From: VXPQ01 sp965248175
GTDB taxonomy: Bacteria > Bacteroidota > Rhodothermia > Rhodothermales > VXPQ01
Length of the DNA stretch: 64,000 nucleotides
Assembly (NCBI GenBank): GCA_965248175.1
Contig: OZ252093.1
Location: 1,674,001 to 1,738,000 of the forward strand
Reading direction: 5' to 3'
Shown here one piece after another: positions 60,512-64,000 of the stretch. Made by a program: the position numbers and the translations under genes. The first letter of the stretch is position 1. Every line of letters begins with the position of its first letter. The notes below the pieces were generated by a model. It was given only the letters and a program-made list of their open reading frames with translations. It had not been told where the DNA came from and ran no database searches.

Positions 60512-63208
60512 ATGATCTCCGACATGCGAATCACGACCTTGCTGCCGCTCTTCGCGGCGGCGTGCCTTCTTATGCCCGTTGCGCTCCAGGCGCAGGCTCC
60601 CGAACCCACTATTCTGTTCCAGCCCGTCAAAGTGGACGCGCCGCCGCACGACCCGGCAAACGGCTCGTACTGGTTCGGCCCGTTCTCGGAGACCGCGAGC
60701 GTCGTGGACATCGACAACGATGGCGACCTGGACCTCGTGGCCGGTCGCAACTGGTACGAAGCGCCTCTCTGGGTCAAGCACAAGAATTTCCGCAGCGGCG
60801 GGGACGTGAACGGCCCGGAAACGGAGAATAACGCCGAGTTCGCCATGGATGTGGACGGTGATGGCTGCACGGACATCGTAAGCTCGGGCTGGATGTTCAT
60901 GAAGGGCGCCTACTGGTACAAAAACCCCTGCAACAAGATCGACACGTGGGTCTCGCACAAGGTGCATCAGGCCTTTAATATGGAAGGCGTCGAGGGGCAT
61001 CATGACATCGACGGCGACGGCGACGACGACATTCTGGTGAACCACTGGTCGCTCTACGAGGATCAGGGCATGACCTGGCTGGAGCACATCGATGAGCACC
61101 CGTATTTCATCGAGCACGTGGTGGGGTTCGATGTGGATATGCACGGCAACGGCCTGGGCGACATCGACATGGACGGAGATCCGGACATTGTGACATCGCT
61201 GGGGTGGTATGAAAACCCGGGGGGTGAAGCGGCAAGAGGTATGTGGGCCTACCACGACGACTGGAAATTCGAATCGCTCAAGGAGCGGATCGCCAGTTCG
61301 GCCTCCCACCCGATTCTGGTGCATGACGTGAATGAGGACGGCTTGAACGACGTCATTATCGGGTCTGCCCATGCATACGGGCTGGCCTGGTATGCGCAGA
61401 AGATGGAGGGCGGCGAGCGGTCGTTCGAAGAACACTGGCTCGAAAGCGAATTCAGCCAGTTCCACACCCTGGCGCTGGGCGATCTGAACGGCGACGGCAA
61501 GGACGACCTGGTGGCGGGACGGCGGCTGCTGGCGCACTACGGCAGGGACATCGGCGCTTTCGAGCCGCTTTTCGGTTTCTGGTACGATTTCAACGGCGGC
61601 GATCCGAAGCGGCACATTCTGTTTTACAACCACCTGCCCCGGTTCGGATACGAGGCGAGCCTGAATCCGCCGCCGAATTATGTGTTCGGCATGGGCATGA
61701 ATGTGCATGTGGCGGATATGAACGGCGACGGGCGCAACGATGTCGTCAATCCGAGCAAGGCGGGCCTGTACATCTTTTACAACGAAGGCGCTCCGCCTAC
61801 GCCGGGCGGTGCGTACCGCCTGCCCACGTACGACGAGTACGACTCCTGGCGTTCCTGGGGCGAGTACCGTACGTTGTTCAACGGCAGGGACTTCGGTGGC
61901 TGGGTCGTCCCGGAAGGCGACGGCGGGCACTGGAAGGTCGAGGACTTCATGATGAAGTACGATGCCCTCTCGGAAGCGGAGATGAAACATCTCTTCACGG
62001 AGCAGGAGTACTGCGACTACAACCTGCATGTGGAATGGCGCTTCCCCGAGGCTTCGGGTATGTTCGACATGCCGAATATTCTGCCGGACGGGACGTACGA
62101 AACGGATGCCGACGGGAACACGGTTACGATGCCCACGCCGAACTCGGATTCGGGCATTCTCCTGCGCGGACCGGATCACCAGGCGAATATATGGAACTGG
62201 GGCGTGGGCTCCGGGGAGCTCTGGTCGGTGCGCACGAACGAAGACAATGCGCCGGAATTACGTGCGGCGGCGGTCCCGTCCAAGCGGATGGATCACCCGA
62301 TCGGGGAGTGGAATGAATTCGACATCCGGATGATTGGCGACCGGATTACGGTACGGCTGAACGGGAAGGAGGTCATCCACCATGCGCTCATTCCGGGGAT
62401 TGCTGAATGCGGCCCCATCGGACTCCAGCACCACGGGGGTATGATCGAGGAGACGGGCGCCATGGATCCGACATCCAGCATGATCGAGTTCCGCAATATC
62501 TGGATCGACTCGATCGATGAGGAGCAGCGGGAAGATATTGCCCGTATGGATTACCCGGAGGGCTGGGAAATCCTGTTTGACGGCCGTGAGGAAGACTTGG
62601 AGAACTGGGTTGCCGGCGAGGGCCATTCCTGGGTGGTCCGGGACGGCATGATTTTGCTCGACCGCGAGTTCGATAATTCCATGCCGAACGAACATTACCT
62701 GTGGGCGAAGGATACGTACGGAGATTTCGTGCTGGAGGTCGAGTTCAAGACGGTCGAGGATTCGAACAGCGGCATTTTCATCCGTACGGAAGACATCGCC
62801 GACCCGGTATACACGGGGTTCGAGGTGCAGGTGAACAACTCCTACGGCAGACCGACGAGTCAGGGGGGTACCACCGGCACGCTCTACGATCTCGTCAAGC
62901 CGCATAACAATCCTGTTCACCCGCCGGGCGCATGGAACTGGATGCGCGTTTTCGCCTTTGATAACCAGATCATCACCGAAGTGAACGGGGTGCGTGTCGC
63001 CGAGGCGGATCTGGACCAGTGGACCACGGCGCATATGAACCCGAACGGCGCGAGGAACAAGTTCGGACGCGCCATCCGGGACTTTGCGAAGGAAGGCCGC
63101 ATCGGTTTGCAGGATCACGGTCGCCCGGTCTGGTACCGCCATGTGCGCATCATGCGCCTCGACGATGCATCGTCGCTCAGGCGCGCACTGAACCCGGCGT
63201 ACCGGTAA
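60512..63208 (+). CDS. Exported FG-GAP protein with two DUF1080 domains
   Basis: 898 residues from ATG 60512 (signal LLPLFAAACLLMPVALQAQA). An N-terminal beta-propeller of FG-GAP/VCBS repeats (~60-430: VVDIDNDGDLDLVAGRN, DIDGDGDDDILVNHW, DIDMDGDPDIVTSLGWYENP, DLNGDGKDDLVAGRR) is followed by DUF1080 domain 1 (~446-670, TLFNGRDFGGWVVPEGDGGH) and DUF1080 domain 2 (~684-880, EILFDGREEDLENWVAGEGH). Two DUF1080 folds in one chain suggest a multi-site 3-keto-glycoside hydrolase or a carbohydrate binder. ThuA follows 30 bp downstream, a common partner. Confidence 0.9.
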   Translation: MISDMRITTLLPLFAAACLLMPVALQAQAPEPTILFQPVKVDAPPHDPANGSYWFGPFSETASVVDIDNDGDLDLVAGRNWYEAPLWVKHKNFRSGGDVNGPETENNAEFAMDVDGDGCTDIVSSGWMFMKGAYWYKNPCNKIDTWVSHKVHQAFNMEGVEGHHDIDGDGDDDILVNHWSLYEDQGMTWLEHIDEHPYFIEHVVGFDVDMHGNGLGDIDMDGDPDIVTSLGWYENPGGEAARGMWAYHDDWKFESLKERIASSASHPILVHDVNEDGLNDVIIGSAHAYGLAWYAQKMEGGERSFEEHWLESEFSQFHTLALGDLNGDGKDDLVAGRRLLAHYGRDIGAFEPLFGFWYDFNGGDPKRHILFYNHLPRFGYEASLNPPPNYVFGMGMNVHVADMNGDGRNDVVNPSKAGLYIFYNEGAPPTPGGAYRLPTYDEYDSWRSWGEYRTLFNGRDFGGWVVPEGDGGHWKVEDFMMKYDALSEAEMKHLFTEQEYCDYNLHVEWRFPEASGMFDMPNILPDGTYETDADGNTVTMPTPNSDSGILLRGPDHQANIWNWGVGSGELWSVRTNEDNAPELRAAAVPSKRMDHPIGEWNEFDIRMIGDRITVRLNGKEVIHHALIPGIAECGPIGLQHHGGMIEETGAMDPTSSMIEFRNIWIDSIDEEQREDIARMDYPEGWEILFDGREEDLENWVAGEGHSWVVRDGMILLDREFDNSMPNEHYLWAKDTYGDFVLEVEFKTVEDSNSGIFIRTEDIADPVYTGFEVQVNNSYGRPTSQGGTTGTLYDLVKPHNNPVHPPGAWNWMRVFAFDNQIITEVNGVRVAEADLDQWTTAHMNPNGARNKFGRAIRDFAKEGRIGLQDHGRPVWYRHVRIMRLDDASSLRRALNPAYR

Positions 63209-63238
63209 GTCCGAATTTTTCCAACCCTTGATGTATAC

Positions 63239-64000
63239 ATGATGAACGAAGAACCAGTACGGCGAGGGCATGTCCCCCGCTTGTCCGCAATCTTTCTCCT
63301 CACAGGCCTTCTTCTGGCAGGGCAAGTCTTTGTTGGGGAACCGGCTGCCGCGCAGGATCAGGCCGTCGCGCAGGACACCGGCGATCTGTCCGTCCTCGTT
63401 TTCAGTAAAACGGCGGGGTTCCGTCACCGCTCCATCGAGGACGGCGTCCAGGCGTTTCGGGAAATCGGCGAGGAGCACGGTTTCTCGATCACGCACACGG
63501 AAGAGGATTCAGCGTTCGCCTGGCCGGATCTGGCAGACTACGGCGCTGTGGTGTTCCTGAACACGACGGGCGATGTGCTGAATGACGGGCAGCAGGCAGC
63601 CTTTGAGCGGTACATCCAGGAAGGCGGCGGGTATGTCGGCGTGCATGCGGCGGCGGATACCGAATACGACTGGGCCTGGTACGGCCAGCTTGTGGGGGGC
63701 TATTTTGCCAGCCATCCGCGGGTTCAGGAAGCCGATATCGCAGTACTCGACCAGGCGTTTCCCGCCACGGCGCATCTACCGGAGCGCTGGACGCGCACGG
63801 ACGAATGGTACGATTACGGGGCGAACCCGCGCGGCAATGTCCACGTGCTGGCTACGCTCGACGAAGAAAGTTACGAGGGGGGCAAGATGGGCGACGACCA
63901 TCCGATCGTATGGGCGCATGAATACGATGGCGGGCGCGCTTTTTATACCGGCCTCGGACACACCTCGGAAAGCTACGAGGAGCCGCTGTTCCGCGAGCAC
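63239..64000 (+). CDS. ThuA-like exported protein, 3' end missing
   Basis: 254 residues are visible and the frame is still open at the right edge. ATG 63239 (a second ATG at 63242) is followed by a signal-like region (LSAIFLLTGLLLAGQVFVGE). ThuA core, a glutamine-amidotransferase-like fold: SVLVFSKTAGFRHRSIEDGV, AVVFLNTTGDVLNDGQQAAF, YVGVHAAADTEYDWAWYGQL, and HPIVWAHEYDGGRAFYTGLG. Family members accompany trehalose and other disaccharide breakdown through 3-keto sugars, which suits the DUF1080 protein 30 bp upstream and the Gfo oxidoreductases nearby. Confidence 0.9.
   Translation, partial: MMNEEPVRRGHVPRLSAIFLLTGLLLAGQVFVGEPAAAQDQAVAQDTGDLSVLVFSKTAGFRHRSIEDGVQAFREIGEEHGFSITHTEEDSAFAWPDLADYGAVVFLNTTGDVLNDGQQAAFERYIQEGGGYVGVHAAADTEYDWAWYGQLVGGYFASHPRVQEADIAVLDQAFPATAHLPERWTRTDEWYDYGANPRGNVHVLATLDEESYEGGKMGDDHPIVWAHEYDGGRAFYTGLGHTSESYEEPLFREH

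Noticed and set aside
1..64000. tRNA or rRNA genes
   Set aside because: Reading by eye, I saw no cloverleaf with the conserved TTCGA-type arm and no rRNA segment; a covariance search would be needed to exclude them fully.

Overview
The window looks like chromosomal DNA of a GC-rich, heterotrophic, probably marine bacterium of the Bacteroidota / Rhodothermota (Rhodothermales-like) group. The pointers are type IX secretion C-terminal sorting domains (NYPNPFNPST and NFPNPFNPST types), a DUF5916 outer-membrane protein, exported Gfo/Idh/MocA oxidoreductases, DUF1080 and ThuA proteins, and almost no strong Shine-Dalgarno sites. The DUF1549/DUF1553, DUF1501 and cytochrome module at the left end is a type also common in Planctomycetes. 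The assignment is an inference from gene families, not from a marker gene. Both edges cut genes: a DUF1549/DUF1553 protein on the left and a ThuA-like protein on the right.

Layout. 0-7.1 kb: polymer-degradation/cytochrome module (DUF1549-LamG-DUF1553, DUF1501, membrane c-type cytochrome with LRRs) followed by a thiolase. 7.1-10.4 kb: small genes, an Uma2-type nuclease and small relics. 9.8-20.8 kb: an accessory island rich in defence-type genes and partly AT-rich. It holds two independent, complete IS1595-family insertions (each with terminal inverted repeats and a perfect 8-bp target duplication), a three-gene operon encoding a two-TM coiled-coil protein, a DUF4062 protein and a small partner, a dead ApeA-like HEPN gene, an MmeI-like restriction-modification enzyme and a Fic protein lacking its inhibitory glutamate. 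20.9-25.8 kb: a catabolic operon (glutamine-synthetase-like ligase, aldehyde dehydrogenase, Fe-alcohol dehydrogenase, inositol-phosphatase-like enzyme and the stump of a DeoR-type regulator). It is bounded by degenerate copies of the neighbouring mmeI, fic and chitinase sequences. 26-30 kb: a GH18 chitinase lipoprotein and an LRR/collagenase-like/T9SS protein. 30-36 kb: SpoIIE phosphatase, galactokinase, ankyrin protein, DUF805, a sodium-solute symporter and DUF411. 36-51 kb: a multihaem cytochrome with TPRs, a CRTAC1-type lipoprotein, penicillin acylase, sulfatase, DUF305, LVIVD protein, ApbE, a SUMF1-like protein and Gfo oxidoreductase. 51-57 kb: GntP permease, DUF5916, DUF1080 and a second exported oxidoreductase. 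57.5-59.6 kb: a decayed array of a nuclease relic and two tandem units, each a T9SS sorting domain followed by an exported protein, both proteins broken. 60-64 kb: a DMT-like membrane protein, an FG-GAP/double-DUF1080 protein and ThuA.

How it works together: the core genes describe exported breakdown and uptake of polysaccharides, sulfated sugars and acylated compounds, with extracytoplasmic electron transfer. The best candidate for an undescribed system is the three-gene DUF4062 operon at 11.9-14.4 kb. It has a near-consensus promoter overlapped by repeated CCGGATC boxes, a divergent promoter, and a hairpin-bearing non-coding stretch, and it sits between two IS elements beside a dead ApeA-like gene, an R-M gene and fic. 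A defence role is inferred from domains and neighbours only.
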